Positions 7,931 to 17,767 are shown, numbered from the stretch's first letter. The stretch: DNA of 27,910 nucleotides from HGM13862 sp031553915 (GCA_031553915.1 JAVBKT010000010.1:1-27910); one strand, 5' to 3'. Program-made: numbers and translations. The notes: generated by a model not told the origin, from the sequence alone.

Positions 7931-10534
7931 ATGGGCAGCAAAACCCATAAAAACAAATCTATACGCTCGCTGCTTTTCCGCTATGTCGGGATTCTTTTGC
8001 TTGTCTTTTTTTTCGTATTTTTTCTTATCTTCTATTTTCGCATGGTCACTACACTGCATCAAACGGAAAATCTGCATATTACAGAGCTTAATAACTCCAT
8101 ATCCGGCGTCTTGAGCGACGGAGAGGCTAATCTGCAATCCGCCACCTGGGACTGGTCTTGTTGGGATGATACATATGAATACGCACTCGGCAATTTCCCG
8201 GAGTATGTTGAAATTAACTGGGAGCATGCTAATGCTCTCGATAAGCTGGGAATCAATTTTGTCATTATCCGGGATACGCAAACGCGCGTGCTGTACACCA
8301 GTTTCTACGACTTGCTGAGTAAAAAGATGGGTGAAATGCCTATGGGTTTGGCTGAGTCGCTGGATGGGATTACCGAGGAGTTTTTGAACAACTATGCTTT
8401 GCTTGACGAGGAGCTTCGCTTAGAGTCGCACAACGGCATCTCCGGATACTATTATTTTAACGGCGAGGCCTATTCCATATCCATGATGCCTATTTTGCGC
8501 AGTGATGCCAGCGGAGAACCTGCCGGAACTATCTTAATGGGCAGAGTGTGCGACAATGCGAATATCCGCCGCATGACCAGATCAGATACCTTTGAGTTTG
8601 AAATCGTCGTTCCCAGCGAAGAAGAGCTTGCCTTGGGAGACACCACTCACTTTAATGGCAACACCAGCTTATCTTTGCAAAAGATAATAGATGATATTTC
8701 CGGCAACAAGCTGCTGCTGAAAATCAGCCAGCCGCGCACTATTTATTCAGCGGGCATGCAGGCCGTAGGTCTGTCCAGCCTGATCCTTGTCGTTTTAATG
8801 ATCTTGTTTGTCGTGATCCTCTTCTACTTTTTATCGCGTATTGTCGTCAAGCCGCTAAATGAATTATCCGTGGATGTCTTGTCAATCAGCGAAGACGCGA
8901 CTATTGATACTGACAAGTATTCTCATAATATGGAATTATACGCGCTCAGCACATCCATTAACAAAATGCTGCAAAATATCCTCCAGGCAGAAAAATCAAA
9001 TATGGCCAAAAGTGAGTTCTTGTCCCGCATGAGCCATGAAATACGAACTCCGATGAACGCTATTATCGGTATGGCGAGCATAGCCCGCATGTCCGATACT
9101 GTAGAACGATACGAATATTGCCTGGACAAAATCGAAAATGCCTCCAAGCATTTATTGGGCGTTATAAATGATATTCTGGATATGTCCAAGATTGAATCCG
9201 GCAAGCTGGAGCTTTCCTACTCCAACTTCCAGCTGGAAAAAATGCTGATTAATATCACAAATGTGCTGGCCTTTCCTATCGATGCCAAGAAGCAGGAGTT
9301 CCAGATTCATTTAGACCGGGAGCTGCCAAAGGGGCTGGTCGGTGATGAGCAGCGCATCGCCCAAGTGCTGACAAATCTGTTGTCAAATGCTGCCAAATTC
9401 ACACCGGAACAAGGGCAGATTACACTTGACGTCCGGCGGCTACGGGAAGTGGACGGTGAATGTACTCTGCAATTCAGCGTGACTGATACGGGCATCGGAA
9501 TTTCCGAAGAACAGCAAAAAAAATTATTCCGCTCATTTGAACAGGCGGATGGCAGTATCTCCAGAAAATTCGGCGGTACCGGGCTGGGGCTGGCTATCTC
9601 CAAGCGTATTGTGGAATTGATGAACGGCACGATCAGTGTTGAATCAGAACCGGGGAATGGCTCAACCTTTACCTTTACTATTCAGGTTCAGCGCGGAACT
9701 GAAGAAAACAAAATGCTGCCGGTAGTGACAGATAATATCCGCGTGTTGGCGGTAGATGATTCCGAAGATGTCCTCACCTATTTTCGCTATCTTTTTGAAC
9801 CCGGCAAAATCGTTTGCGATACAGCTGTTAGCGGCCGGGCAGCACTGGCACAGGTGCAAAAAAATGCCGCTGCTCCATACAATGTAATCTTTATCGACTG
9901 GATGATGCCGGAAATGGATGGCATTGAATTGACCCGCAGGATTAAAATGCTGGATCATGACAATTCTGTTATTATCATGATTTCCGCAACAGAATGGAGC
10001 GTCATTGAGAAAGAAGCCCTTGACGCAGGAGTACAGCATTTCATCCAAAAACCGTTGTTTTCCTCCGTCATTATGGATTGCATCAACGAATGTCTGGCGG
10101 ACAAATCTCTTTCGCAAAGGCCAAGCGTCGCAAAAACAAAAGAAGAACTTTTTGCAGGCAAGACCATACTATTGGCGGATGATATGGAAATCAACCGCGA
10201 AATCGTCATCGCCTTGCTGGAGGGCACAGGGGTGCAAATTCACTGTGTCGAAAATGGCAAGGAAGCTGTTGAAAAATATCAAATGCAGCCTCAGCTTTTT
10301 GATCTTATCCTCATGGATATTCATATGCCGGAAATGGACGGCTTTGAGGCTACACAAAAAATCCGCTCTCTGGAAAATTGCCCCGAGGCGCAAAGGGTTC
10401 CCATCATTGCCATGACTGCCAATGTCTTCCGTGAGGATATTGAAAAATGCCTGGAATGTGGAATGAATGAGCATATTGGCAAGCCTATTGATCTCGATGA
10501 ATTGATAGAAAAAATAAAAAAGGCTTTTTTATAA
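7931..10534 (+). CDS. CHASE4 hybrid sensor histidine kinase with two receiver domains
   Basis: An 867-residue membrane sensor. Order: transmembrane segment about 12-37; extracytoplasmic CHASE4-type domain about 45-270 with the characteristic SATWDWSCWDDTYEYA; second transmembrane segment about 277-305; HAMP linker to about 350; HisKA with phospho-acceptor H369 in MSHEIRTPMNA; HATPase with NLLSNAAKF, DTGIGIS and GGTGLGLAIS; receiver 1 with D656 in FIDWMMPEMDG; receiver 2 with D796 in LMDIHMPEMDGFEA. No HPt domain follows, so the phosphate must pass to a separate protein or the receivers act within the chain. GGGGTGAT stands nine bases before the ATG. No dedicated output regulator lies next to it, so its ligand and target are unknown. 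Confidence 0.93.
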   Translation: MGSKTHKNKSIRSLLFRYVGILLLVFFFVFFLIFYFRMVTTLHQTENLHITELNNSISGVLSDGEANLQSATWDWSCWDDTYEYALGNFPEYVEINWEHANALDKLGINFVIIRDTQTRVLYTSFYDLLSKKMGEMPMGLAESLDGITEEFLNNYALLDEELRLESHNGISGYYYFNGEAYSISMMPILRSDASGEPAGTILMGRVCDNANIRRMTRSDTFEFEIVVPSEEELALGDTTHFNGNTSLSLQKIIDDISGNKLLLKISQPRTIYSAGMQAVGLSSLILVVLMILFVVILFYFLSRIVVKPLNELSVDVLSISEDATIDTDKYSHNMELYALSTSINKMLQNILQAEKSNMAKSEFLSRMSHEIRTPMNAIIGMASIARMSDTVERYEYCLDKIENASKHLLGVINDILDMSKIESGKLELSYSNFQLEKMLINITNVLAFPIDAKKQEFQIHLDRELPKGLVGDEQRIAQVLTNLLSNAAKFTPEQGQITLDVRRLREVDGECTLQFSVTDTGIGISEEQQKKLFRSFEQADGSISRKFGGTGLGLAISKRIVELMNGTISVESEPGNGSTFTFTIQVQRGTEENKMLPVVTDNIRVLAVDDSEDVLTYFRYLFEPGKIVCDTAVSGRAALAQVQKNAAAPYNVIFIDWMMPEMDGIELTRRIKMLDHDNSVIIMISATEWSVIEKEALDAGVQHFIQKPLFSSVIMDCINECLADKSLSQRPSVAKTKEELFAGKTILLADDMEINREIVIALLEGTGVQIHCVENGKEAVEKYQMQPQLFDLILMDIHMPEMDGFEATQKIRSLENCPEAQRVPIIAMTANVFREDIEKCLECGMNEHIGKPIDLDELIEKIKKAFL

Positions 10535-10583
10535 AATAAATAAGCTGGTTTGCGAAAAATAAAACCTATTTTAGCGCAGACAT

Positions 10584-10644
10584 GAAAACCTCCTTTGATT
10601 CCGGCTGGCCGGCAGCCTGCCTGATTCTATCAAAGGAGGTTTTC
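10584..10644. terminator. Bidirectional terminator with GC-rich inner stem
   Basis: Sixteen-base perfect arms (10584-10599 and 10629-10644, GAAAACCTCC...) enclose a further small stem GGCTG/CAGCC. It lies between the convergent kinase and collagen-like genes. Confidence 0.75.
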
Positions 10645-10704
10645 TTATTGTGACTTTTACTCAACCTGCATAGCGGGTGGGTTTGCTAAGTAACCGAACT
10701 ATGC

Positions 10705-12153
10705 TTAGGCAATCTTGATCAAGTTCAAAAATGCGTTGGCGCCACCAGCCAGAGTTAAAGCGAGGCCGGATGTACCGATAGCAACGGTATCTCCCGCAGC
10801 AAGGGTTACTGTTGCATAGCCTGTGCGCTGCGCAATATCAACTAACGCGGTAAGACCACTATTAGCAAGAGTAGAGCCATTGACCTGGAGATTAACGACC
10901 GCGCCAACAGATACAGTGGTTCTAACACTATAAATAATATTATAAACGCCGGCAACATTCACAGTAACGGTAGGACTTCCGGAAACAAAGGTCACTCCGA
11001 GACTAGTATTCTGGACAATATCTAAAGGAATTTGTCCGCCAAGAGCGATAACTCGCGGAGTAGTAGAAACAAAGGTACCATAGGCAGCCAGTGCAGCCGT
11101 GCCCGTTGGACCAGTAGGTCCTGTCGGTCCGGTCGCTCCGTCGACACCATCAGCGCCTGTCGGACCAGTAGGTCCGGTTGGACCTGTCGCTCCGTCGACA
11201 CCATCAGCGCCTGTCGGTCCGGTGGGTCCGGTTGGGCCTGTTGCACCATCAGCACCAGTAGGTCCGGTTGGCCCGGTAGGTCCGGTTGGGCCTGTTGCCC
11301 CATCAGTGCCTGTGGGACCAGTAGGTCCGGTTGGGCCAGTTGCGCCGTCGTCACCAGCAACACCTGTTGGCCCGGTAATGCCTGCAGGAATAACAAATTC
11401 TAAAAGCGGATTTTCCAGAGTACCGATATTTACTACGTTCGCGTCTGTACCCGGTGCTCCTGTCTGAGTTGCGCTAATAAGAATAGGAATAAAAGGACCG
11501 GTAGATCCAGTTGGTCCCGTTGGGCCTGTCGGACCAGTAGGTCCGGTTGGACCTGTTGCTCCGGTTACACCATCAGCGCCAGTAGGTCCTGTCGGTCCGG
11601 TAGGACCAGTAGCGCCGGTAGGACCCGTTGGGCCACCTGCTGGCCCTGTAGGGCCAGTGGCGCCGGTTGGTCCTGTTGGGCCGCCGGCGGGACCAGTGGG
11701 GCCAGTAGCGCCTGTTGTACCAACACCAGTAGGTCCTGTTGGGCCGGTAGGGCCAGTGGGACCAGTGATACCAGTTGGACCGGTGGGGCCGCCAGCGGGG
11801 CCTGTTGGCCCGGTAATACCCGCAGGAATAACAAACTCTAAAAGCGGATTTTCCGAAGTGCCGATATTAACTACATTGGCATTTGAACCCGGTGTTCCTG
11901 TTTGAGTTTCACTAATGAGAATAGGAATAAAGGGACCAGTAGCACCGGTGGGCCCTGTTACACCAATACCATTTAATCCGGCTGGGCCAGTGGGACCAGT
12001 TGGACCGGTAGCGCCTGTTGCACCCGTAGCACCAGTGGGACAAATTGGGCAAAATGTACCCCCTCCGTGGCACTGTGATGGATTACAGTAAGAACTGCTA
12101 CATCCATTATGAGAAAAGCCGCAATGCCTATTATCGTTATGTCTTATAACCAT
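10705..12153 (-). CDS. Collagen-like exosporium (BclA-type) protein
   Basis: A 482-residue protein. Residues 1-40 are short and cysteine-rich (six cysteines, ending FCPICPTG). Long runs of G-X-T triplets, mostly GPT and GAT, follow to about residue 350. They are broken twice by a related non-collagen block of about 43 residues beginning FIPILIS and ending LLEFVIPAGITG. The last 125 residues (from AALAAYGTF) form a beta-rich domain like the C1q/TNF-like head of BclA. The domain plan is that of trimeric hair-like filaments on spores. Threonine in the triplets is the usual O-glycosylation site, and a glycosyltransferase gene lies just upstream. GGAGG precedes the ATG. The DNA carries 54-bp tandem repeats (about 11132 and 11186), so repeat number may vary. 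Confidence 0.88.
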   Translation of the reverse strand: MVIRHNDNRHCGFSHNGCSSSYCNPSQCHGGGTFCPICPTGATGATGATGPTGPTGPAGLNGIGVTGPTGATGPFIPILISETQTGTPGSNANVVNIGTSENPLLEFVIPAGITGPTGPAGGPTGPTGITGPTGPTGPTGPTGVGTTGATGPTGPAGGPTGPTGATGPTGPAGGPTGPTGATGPTGPTGPTGADGVTGATGPTGPTGPTGPTGPTGSTGPFIPILISATQTGAPGTDANVVNIGTLENPLLEFVIPAGITGPTGVAGDDGATGPTGPTGPTGTDGATGPTGPTGPTGPTGADGATGPTGPTGPTGADGVDGATGPTGPTGPTGADGVDGATGPTGPTGPTGTAALAAYGTFVSTTPRVIALGGQIPLDIVQNTSLGVTFVSGSPTVTVNVAGVYNIIYSVRTTVSVGAVVNLQVNGSTLANSGLTALVDIAQRTGYATVTLAAGDTVAIGTSGLALTLAGGANAFLNLIKIA

Positions 12154-12349
12154 TATTTACCTCCATAAATTGATTGATAGAATATCCCCTTCTATAAAAA
12201 AGGAACTAAAATATATAGGTGCTAGCACCGAAACAGCAGGAAAGCGCCAATTACAGCACGCAAGTAATTCCTTTCCCCTCCTTGCTTGATAAATAAAATA
12301 TTGAGATTGTCCTGCTCTATTTCATTATATGCTGAGCGGGACAACTTGG
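12154..12349. other. Leader region of the collagen-like gene
   Basis: About 200 bases between the glycosyltransferase stop and the collagen-like gene. It contains a small palindrome GGTGCTAGCACC (12218-12229). A sporulation promoter (sigma E or K) would be expected on the minus strand, but I could not find a convincing one. Confidence 0.4.
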
Positions 12350-13438
12350 TTAAAGATGTTTTTGCTGCTCTTGTATTTCCTGCAAATACTGCCTGTTTTG
12401 CAAAACTGCCGTTGCCTCCGGCTTTATCTTGGCTGCCAGGTTATTATATTTTTCCGCCTCATCATAACGCTGCAAACGGCAATAGCAGACGCAGCTTTCA
12501 ATATAGGGGATATAGCCCCAATAATCAGCAAGGATGAATCCCAGGGAATCCGGTTTTGGCAAATTTGCCGCCAAGTTAAACCAATCCAGTGCAGTAGTAT
12601 ATATCTCCCGCCGCATATAGTAATAGCCGAGCTCACAGCAAATTTCTGCCCGCGGGGCAGCGAATTCAAAGCTTCTAAGCAATATTGGCACAATTTTTTC
12701 GTTATCCCCTAAAGCCTGGTAACAAATAGCCAGGTTATAACAAGTCGCGATATTGTCTTCACCCCAGCCTGCTTTGCTATCCAGAAAACGTTGAAAATAG
12801 TATGCTGCTTTGGCATATTTGCCGTGATCCTTGAGTTCGCGGGCAAAATAATACACCTGCCTGGGTGTAAATTGCCGGCCGCTTAATTCAATGGCTTCAT
12901 AAATATCCAGGTTCCGCGTGGAAACTGCTGTGGAAAAGGGCTTATGATGCCAAATGGTAATATCGCTATGATAGATATTGCCTTGCAAGGGGATACACTC
13001 ATGCACCGGGTCTTGCCAGCGGTAATTTTTTTCCCGTTTGGTCAGCCGTTCTCTGGTAGAGGTCAAAAGCGGTTGGCCGTCTTGATCCAAGCTGGCATGA
13101 TATTTCATGGTCACCATATCATAGGCCGGGTCCAAAGTTTGCTTCAGCTTAAGCAACGCTTCTTTTTCTTCCTCAGGTAACACATCATCAGCGTCAAGCC
13201 ACATCTGATAATCCATAGTGGCGTTAATATAGGCGAAATTACGCGCCGCGGAAAAATCATTAATCCAGGGGAAATCCAGCACCTTGTCGGTATATTTTGC
13301 CGCAATCTCTTTGGTAGCGTCTGTTGAGCCAGTATCAACAATAATAATTTCATCCATCACATCAGCAATGCTATCCAGACAGCGGGCCAAGTGCGCCTCC
13401 TCGTTTTTGACTATCATGCACAGGCTGATTGTTATCAT
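12350..13438 (-). CDS. GT2 glycosyltransferase with C-terminal TPR-like region
   Basis: A 362-residue protein. The N-terminal 200 residues are a family 2 glycosyltransferase: ISLCMIVKNEEAHLARCLDS, VDTGSTDATKEIA and the metal-binding DADD in WLDADDVLP. The C-terminal half has helical repeats (YYFARELKDHGKYAKAAYYF, CYNLAICYQALGDNEK, CCELGYYYMRREIY) of the tetratricopeptide kind. Such GT2-TPR enzymes often lie by surface or spore proteins. I take the ATG at 13438 because GGGGGTAAGGAT stands just before it and because the family starts with MITISLCMIVKNEE; the frame is open 23 codons upstream. It lies upstream of the collagen-like gene in the same direction, so glycosylation of that protein is a reasonable inference. 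Confidence 0.87.
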   Translation of the reverse strand: MITISLCMIVKNEEAHLARCLDSIADVMDEIIIVDTGSTDATKEIAAKYTDKVLDFPWINDFSAARNFAYINATMDYQMWLDADDVLPEEEKEALLKLKQTLDPAYDMVTMKYHASLDQDGQPLLTSTRERLTKREKNYRWQDPVHECIPLQGNIYHSDITIWHHKPFSTAVSTRNLDIYEAIELSGRQFTPRQVYYFARELKDHGKYAKAAYYFQRFLDSKAGWGEDNIATCYNLAICYQALGDNEKIVPILLRSFEFAAPRAEICCELGYYYMRREIYTTALDWFNLAANLPKPDSLGFILADYWGYIPYIESCVCYCRLQRYDEAEKYNNLAAKIKPEATAVLQNRQYLQEIQEQQKHL

Positions 13439-13655
13439 ATCCTTACCCCCGTTTTTCACGAAATTCTCTCCTACAAGATATGCCGCCAAAGGACATTTGC
13501 CCATCAAAGATCAAAAAGAGCATAACAAAAGTTATGGCTCTCTGCGTTGGCAATATTTTGATAAGCTTTATCGCCTGTTGACACTAATAGCTGTTAAAAG
13601 GGATGATGCTCACATTATACGGCTAAAAAAAGCTTATTTTCTCTTGGCAATTTCC
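13439..13655. other. Spacer between divergent genes, no gene seen
   Basis: This region separates the divergent glycosyltransferase and aldehyde dehydrogenase genes. It contains a hairpin (AGAGC-ATAAC with GTTAT-GGCTCT, about 13517-13540) and no supportable gene. Confidence 0.45.
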
Positions 13656-13684
13656 TTGTAATATCAAAATAATTACGTTATACT
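13656..13684 (+). promoter_or_regulatory. Promoter of the aldehyde dehydrogenase gene
   Basis: TTGTAA (13656-13661) is followed, after 17 bases, by TATACT (13679-13684). Confidence 0.55.
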
Positions 13685-13751
13685 AAATACAACTTGCAGA
13701 CAACAAGACCAGCAATGGCTGTCTTGATATTTATTTTAGGAGGTATAAATT

Positions 13752-15188
13752 ATGCAGATGATTATTGACGGCATACATGTAGATGCCAGTGACAACAGTA
13801 CTATTGAGATTAAATGTCCGGCCACCGGACAATTGTTGGATACTGTACCTAATGCCACCAAAGAAGATGTTGACCGGGCTGTTGCCGCTGCACTCAAAGG
13901 GCAAAAAATCTGGGCTGCCACACCCGTTCATCAGCGGGCGGACATACTCTACCGCTTTTTAGAGCTGGTGGAAAGCAATAAGGATCAGCTCGCCACTACT
14001 CTGTGCCTGGAAACCGGCAAGCCGCTTACTGAGGCTAAATTTGAAGTCGGCAATATTGCTGTCGCCTTTAAAGCCTTTATCGAAAAAGCCAAGCATATTT
14101 ATGGCGAAATCATCCCTGCTGGCAGCGAGCTGGGCAAAGAAAAACATCTCCAATTGGTCGTGCGCGAACCATTGGGCGTGATTGCCTGCATTATCCCTTT
14201 TAATATGCCCTGCAACTTATTTGACCAAAAGGTTGCCCCCACCCTGATGGCTGGCAATGCCGCGCTGATTAAGCCCTCTCACCAAAACCCCTTGACCATC
14301 TGTATGCTGGTGGAAATGCTGGCGGAAGCCGGAGTACCGGCCGGCGCGGTGCAGGTTATCACCGGCCGCGGGCAGGAATCAGGCAGCTATATCACCCATC
14401 ACCCGGATATCCATGCCATCACCTTTACCGGCTCTACCACTGTTGGTATCGAAACCGCCAAAGCCGGCGCGGAGCATTTGGCCCATGTTACCTTAGAGCT
14501 GGGCGGCAATGACGCTTTTATTGTTTGCGCGGACGCTGATATTGATTTGGCCGTTGAAGAAGTTGTTTTGGGCAGAATGTTTAATACCGGCCAGGTTTGC
14601 TGTTCCTCCAAACGCTTTATTGTTGACAACAAGATTAAAGCGGAATTTACGCAAAAGGTTATTGCCCGCCTGCAAAAAATTAACCGCGGCGCTATTGATA
14701 AGCCTGAAACCCAATTGGGCTGCCTGATCAATGAAGAGGCGGCTATCAATGTTGATAAGCAAGTGCAGCTGACGGTGGCGCAAGGCGGCAAAATTGCCCT
14801 GGGCGGCCAAAGGGACGGCGCTTTTTATGACCCGACTGTAATCGTCGATGTGCCTAAAAACGCGGACATTGCCACTGATATGGAAGTTTTTGGCCCGGTG
14901 GTGCCGATTATCGGCTTTGACAGCGAAACAGAGGCCCTCGATATTGCCAACAACTCTATCTATGGACTGAACGGCTGCATTTTTACTGCGGATTTGAAAA
15001 AGGCTTATCAAATGGCAAGCCTTATGGAATGCGGCAGCGTTATTATTAATGGCGCCAGCTTCTTCCGCAGCTTTGAAATGCCCTTTGGCGGACACAAATA
15101 TTCCGGCATTGGCTCGGAGGGAGCTATGACCACCTTTGATGAAGTAACCCAGTGCAAAACCATTGTGCTGAAAAATATTTTAGCTTAA
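13752..15188 (+). CDS. NAD(P)-dependent aldehyde dehydrogenase
   Basis: A 478-residue member of the classical aldehyde dehydrogenase superfamily, which oxidises an aldehyde to its acid. The Rossmann loop FTGSTTVGIETAKAG, the general base E249 in LELGGND and the catalytic cysteine C283 in NTGQVCCSSKR are all visible, as is the PFGGHKYSGIGSEG C-terminal motif. The overall type is closest to lactaldehyde/succinate-semialdehyde dehydrogenases, but the substrate cannot be fixed from the sequence. AGGAGG stands seven bases before the ATG. It is monocistronic, with its own promoter and a perfect terminator. Confidence 0.9.
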   Translation: MQMIIDGIHVDASDNSTIEIKCPATGQLLDTVPNATKEDVDRAVAAALKGQKIWAATPVHQRADILYRFLELVESNKDQLATTLCLETGKPLTEAKFEVGNIAVAFKAFIEKAKHIYGEIIPAGSELGKEKHLQLVVREPLGVIACIIPFNMPCNLFDQKVAPTLMAGNAALIKPSHQNPLTICMLVEMLAEAGVPAGAVQVITGRGQESGSYITHHPDIHAITFTGSTTVGIETAKAGAEHLAHVTLELGGNDAFIVCADADIDLAVEEVVLGRMFNTGQVCCSSKRFIVDNKIKAEFTQKVIARLQKINRGAIDKPETQLGCLINEEAAINVDKQVQLTVAQGGKIALGGQRDGAFYDPTVIVDVPKNADIATDMEVFGPVVPIIGFDSETEALDIANNSIYGLNGCIFTADLKKAYQMASLMECGSVIINGASFFRSFEMPFGGHKYSGIGSEGAMTTFDEVTQCKTIVLKNILA

Positions 15189-15220
15189 TATCTTGGCAAA
15201 ATTGATATTTATTGCAAAGT

Positions 15221-15251
15221 AAAAGCCCGCAGCTAATCGCTGCGGGCTTTT
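15221..15251. terminator. Bidirectional terminator
   Basis: Thirteen-base perfect arms (15221-15233 and 15239-15251, core GCCCGCAGC) with A and T runs and a TAATC loop, between the convergent aldehyde dehydrogenase and SLH genes. Confidence 0.92.
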
Positions 15252-15287
15252 AAAATGTTTAGACAAAAGGCTGTATCAGAAAATATC

Positions 15288-17597
15288 TTAATCTTCCGGA
15301 ACAACGCAGAGAACATTGCCGGTTTGGTCTTGCACAATGCTCCCCGGTGGTAGAGTTGGTTTGAGAACATACTCAATCACATCAGCAGTATACTCATCAT
15401 TCACCACTACCACAAAATTATCAACAACAAAAGTTAAAGCGGCCACACCAAGAGGATGCTCCTCCGGGTCAGGGTCAGGAATATTCCCGTAATAAAGCCC
15501 AAAATTGATAGGATAATAAAACAGCTGAGAGGCATCAATAGTAGTATTTGTTAGGGTTAAGGTGCCGCTCATCGTACCATAGCCAAAGGCATTATCGAGA
15601 TAGGTAATGATGCCTCCCTCAAAATAGACATTCTCAAATAAAATATTGCCCAGGTTGCGGTTATCTCCTTCTCCTTGGGTGAGATAAATCGTCCCGGCGT
15701 ACCTGCCGGCAGCATTTGCCGGCCAGCCTATAGCGTCATCAGCAGGATTGGGAGAAATATCACAATTGCGCAAAGTAAAATTTTTACCAAGGATTTCAAT
15801 TACTTTATTAGTATCTCTCTTTGAAACAATCTCAAAGCCCTCAATGGTTACACTATCAGCCACAATAGTAATAAAGTTTTGATAGTTCCAATAGACCTCA
15901 TTACCTTCACTCTTTGTGCTGCTGTAAAGCTGTGGTTTATTGCCTGCCGCATCTGCGATGCCAACAAGGGAAATGCTTTTAGTGATCGGCAAATACCATT
16001 CTGCAACAGGTAGACCCATAACTGTCATTTCCGTAAAGCCAATATCCTGATCGCCAAAAACCTTAATCGTATCACCGTCTGCGGCTGCATCAAGCGCCTC
16101 CATAATAGTGTCATATTCACCGATATTCTGCCCGGCGCGGAACAAGGTCGCTGGCGCAGGGTCTTCGGCGGGCGGTGTGGGCGTTGGCGGTGTTGAAGAG
16201 CTGCCGGAGCTGCCGGTAGTTTTTACTCCGCCAGCTGCCTGGCTGGTCCCTGTAGTGCCTCCGGCAACATTTTCGCCGCCAACAGCAGTGCCGCTGACGT
16301 TTTTGTCTACCACAACTTTTGTGCCTACTGTGTCAACAGACACATCATTGGCGGAAACATTGATCTGCCCGACAGCGCCGCTGCCGCTAACAGACGTCCC
16401 ACTGGCCTTAGCGTTAATAGTAGTCACCTTGCCGCCGTCTGCCACAATAATAGCGGCCTTTTCGGCGCTGCTGGCTGCGGTGATAGTTGATACCCTGCCT
16501 TCAACGGTCACGGTGGCTGCCGCAGCTGCAATATTGAGATTAGTCACAGCAGCGTCTTTGGCAATATCAAGGGACGCCTGTTCGCTGGTGATATTAAGAT
16601 TATTAATCTCTGCGTTTTGCACAACAATATCTGCCTTGGCATCGACGATAAGGGTATCAATAGCGCCCTCGACAAATACTGTATCCTGCCCGTCTTCAAT
16701 ATAGACAATATTAACAGTGGCTCCGTCTTGTACTACCACCCTAATTTCGCCGTCAATATTTTTGGCAACCACTACTGTGCCGATATGGCTGGTGCCGGTG
16801 ATATGAATGGACTTCCCACCGCCGCCGCGAATAAGCAGCCTGCCAGTAATATTCACATTATTAAGATAAATATCACTATCGCCCGCGCCGTCACCGATAA
16901 TTAAATCGCCCTTGACGCTAATATTATTCAGGCTGATATCGGCAGCATTGACTAAAACATTGCCGCTAAAATCCGTTCCTTTTATCGATTTATTGATGTA
17001 GCTTGCCACCAGCTTATCAATAATAACGGCAAACTCCGCCCGGGTAATATTATCCTTGGGACGCAATTGCCCGTCACTGCCCTGCGCATAGCCGGCAGCT
17101 ACCACAGCAGCGACACTTGTTTTTGCCCAGGGAGCAATATCTCCGGCATCAGCAAAGCCAGCTAGAGCAGTTGTATCTGCTGCCTGCAAGTGAAAGGCTC
17201 TGGCAATAACAGTAAAAGCCTCTTCCCGGGTGATGGCAGCATTAGGCATAAGCTTGCCATCTGCGCCAAGAAAAGCCTTCATTGCCACTACCCTTTGCAG
17301 CGGGGCATAATACCAGGCATTGCTGTCAACATCGCTGTAGTTATCAAGCGCGGCTGTAGCCTTCGTGCCAAAAGCGCGGCTGATGATGGCCGCCATCTGG
17401 GCGCGAGTGAGATTGGTATCAGCAGCAATTTTACCATCTATCCCCTGAAAAATGCCATTTTCTACAGCTTTTTCCAAGGAGGAGGTTGACCAATCATCCG
17501 GCATATCCGCAAAAGGCTGAGCCAAGGCAACCCCTCCCCAGGCCGAAAAAACCATAACCAACGCCAATAACATAGAGAATAATAATTTTTTACTCAT
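15288..17597 (-). CDS. SLH-domain surface protein with beta-helix-like body
   Basis: A 769-residue exported protein. Residues 1-27 are a signal peptide ending in ALA. Three SLH domains follow (about 28-77, 80-140, 143-203), each with the TRAE-like motif (LTRAQM, ITREEA, ITRAEF), which in this family binds pyruvylated cell-wall polymer. Residues about 210-420 are regular short hydrophobic repeats (LNNISVKGDLIIGDG, LNNVNITGRLLIRGG) suggesting a beta-solenoid. A Gly/Ser/Pro linker (SSSTPPTPTPPAEDP) leads to a C-terminal half starting LFRAGQNIGEYDTIMEALDAA, which resembles pectate-lyase-like right-handed beta-helix proteins. No catalytic residues can be assigned. A GAGGG binding site precedes the ATG. 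Confidence 0.88.
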   Translation of the reverse strand: MSKKLLFSMLLALVMVFSAWGGVALAQPFADMPDDWSTSSLEKAVENGIFQGIDGKIAADTNLTRAQMAAIISRAFGTKATAALDNYSDVDSNAWYYAPLQRVVAMKAFLGADGKLMPNAAITREEAFTVIARAFHLQAADTTALAGFADAGDIAPWAKTSVAAVVAAGYAQGSDGQLRPKDNITRAEFAVIIDKLVASYINKSIKGTDFSGNVLVNAADISLNNISVKGDLIIGDGAGDSDIYLNNVNITGRLLIRGGGGKSIHITGTSHIGTVVVAKNIDGEIRVVVQDGATVNIVYIEDGQDTVFVEGAIDTLIVDAKADIVVQNAEINNLNITSEQASLDIAKDAAVTNLNIAAAAATVTVEGRVSTITAASSAEKAAIIVADGGKVTTINAKASGTSVSGSGAVGQINVSANDVSVDTVGTKVVVDKNVSGTAVGGENVAGGTTGTSQAAGGVKTTGSSGSSSTPPTPTPPAEDPAPATLFRAGQNIGEYDTIMEALDAAADGDTIKVFGDQDIGFTEMTVMGLPVAEWYLPITKSISLVGIADAAGNKPQLYSSTKSEGNEVYWNYQNFITIVADSVTIEGFEIVSKRDTNKVIEILGKNFTLRNCDISPNPADDAIGWPANAAGRYAGTIYLTQGEGDNRNLGNILFENVYFEGGIITYLDNAFGYGTMSGTLTLTNTTIDASQLFYYPINFGLYYGNIPDPDPEEHPLGVAALTFVVDNFVVVVNDEYTADVIEYVLKPTLPPGSIVQDQTGNVLCVVPED

Positions 17598-17652
17598 ACC
17601 TGCACCCTCTTTACTATTGTTGTGTATTGCAAATTACATAATAATAGGAAAA

Positions 17653-17661
17653 ATTATACCA
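17653..17661 (-). promoter_or_regulatory. Extended -10 promoter of the SLH gene
   Basis: On the minus strand TGGTATAAT forms an extended -10 box about 55 bases before the start codon; no good -35 box is present. Confidence 0.45.
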
Positions 17662-17767
17662 TACGCTTCATATGTACTACTTCTGCAGGTAATTGTCTTG
17701 TATGTTTTTGACATTTGTATAACTATTTTGACATTAAATATATTATTAGCTCTTCTTTTGCAAAAAG

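Noticed and set aside
11099..11905. Proline/valine-rich open frames opposite the collagen-like gene
   Set aside because: They are mirror frames of the GPT triplet repeats (GPV repeats on the other strand), without start signals.
12286..12712. Small frames at the end of the glycosyltransferase
   Set aside because: They overlap the well-supported TPR part of the transferase on the other strand.
14493..15095. A 200-codon frame opposite the aldehyde dehydrogenase
   Set aside because: It is antisense to conserved catalytic segments, has no binding site and no recognisable domain.
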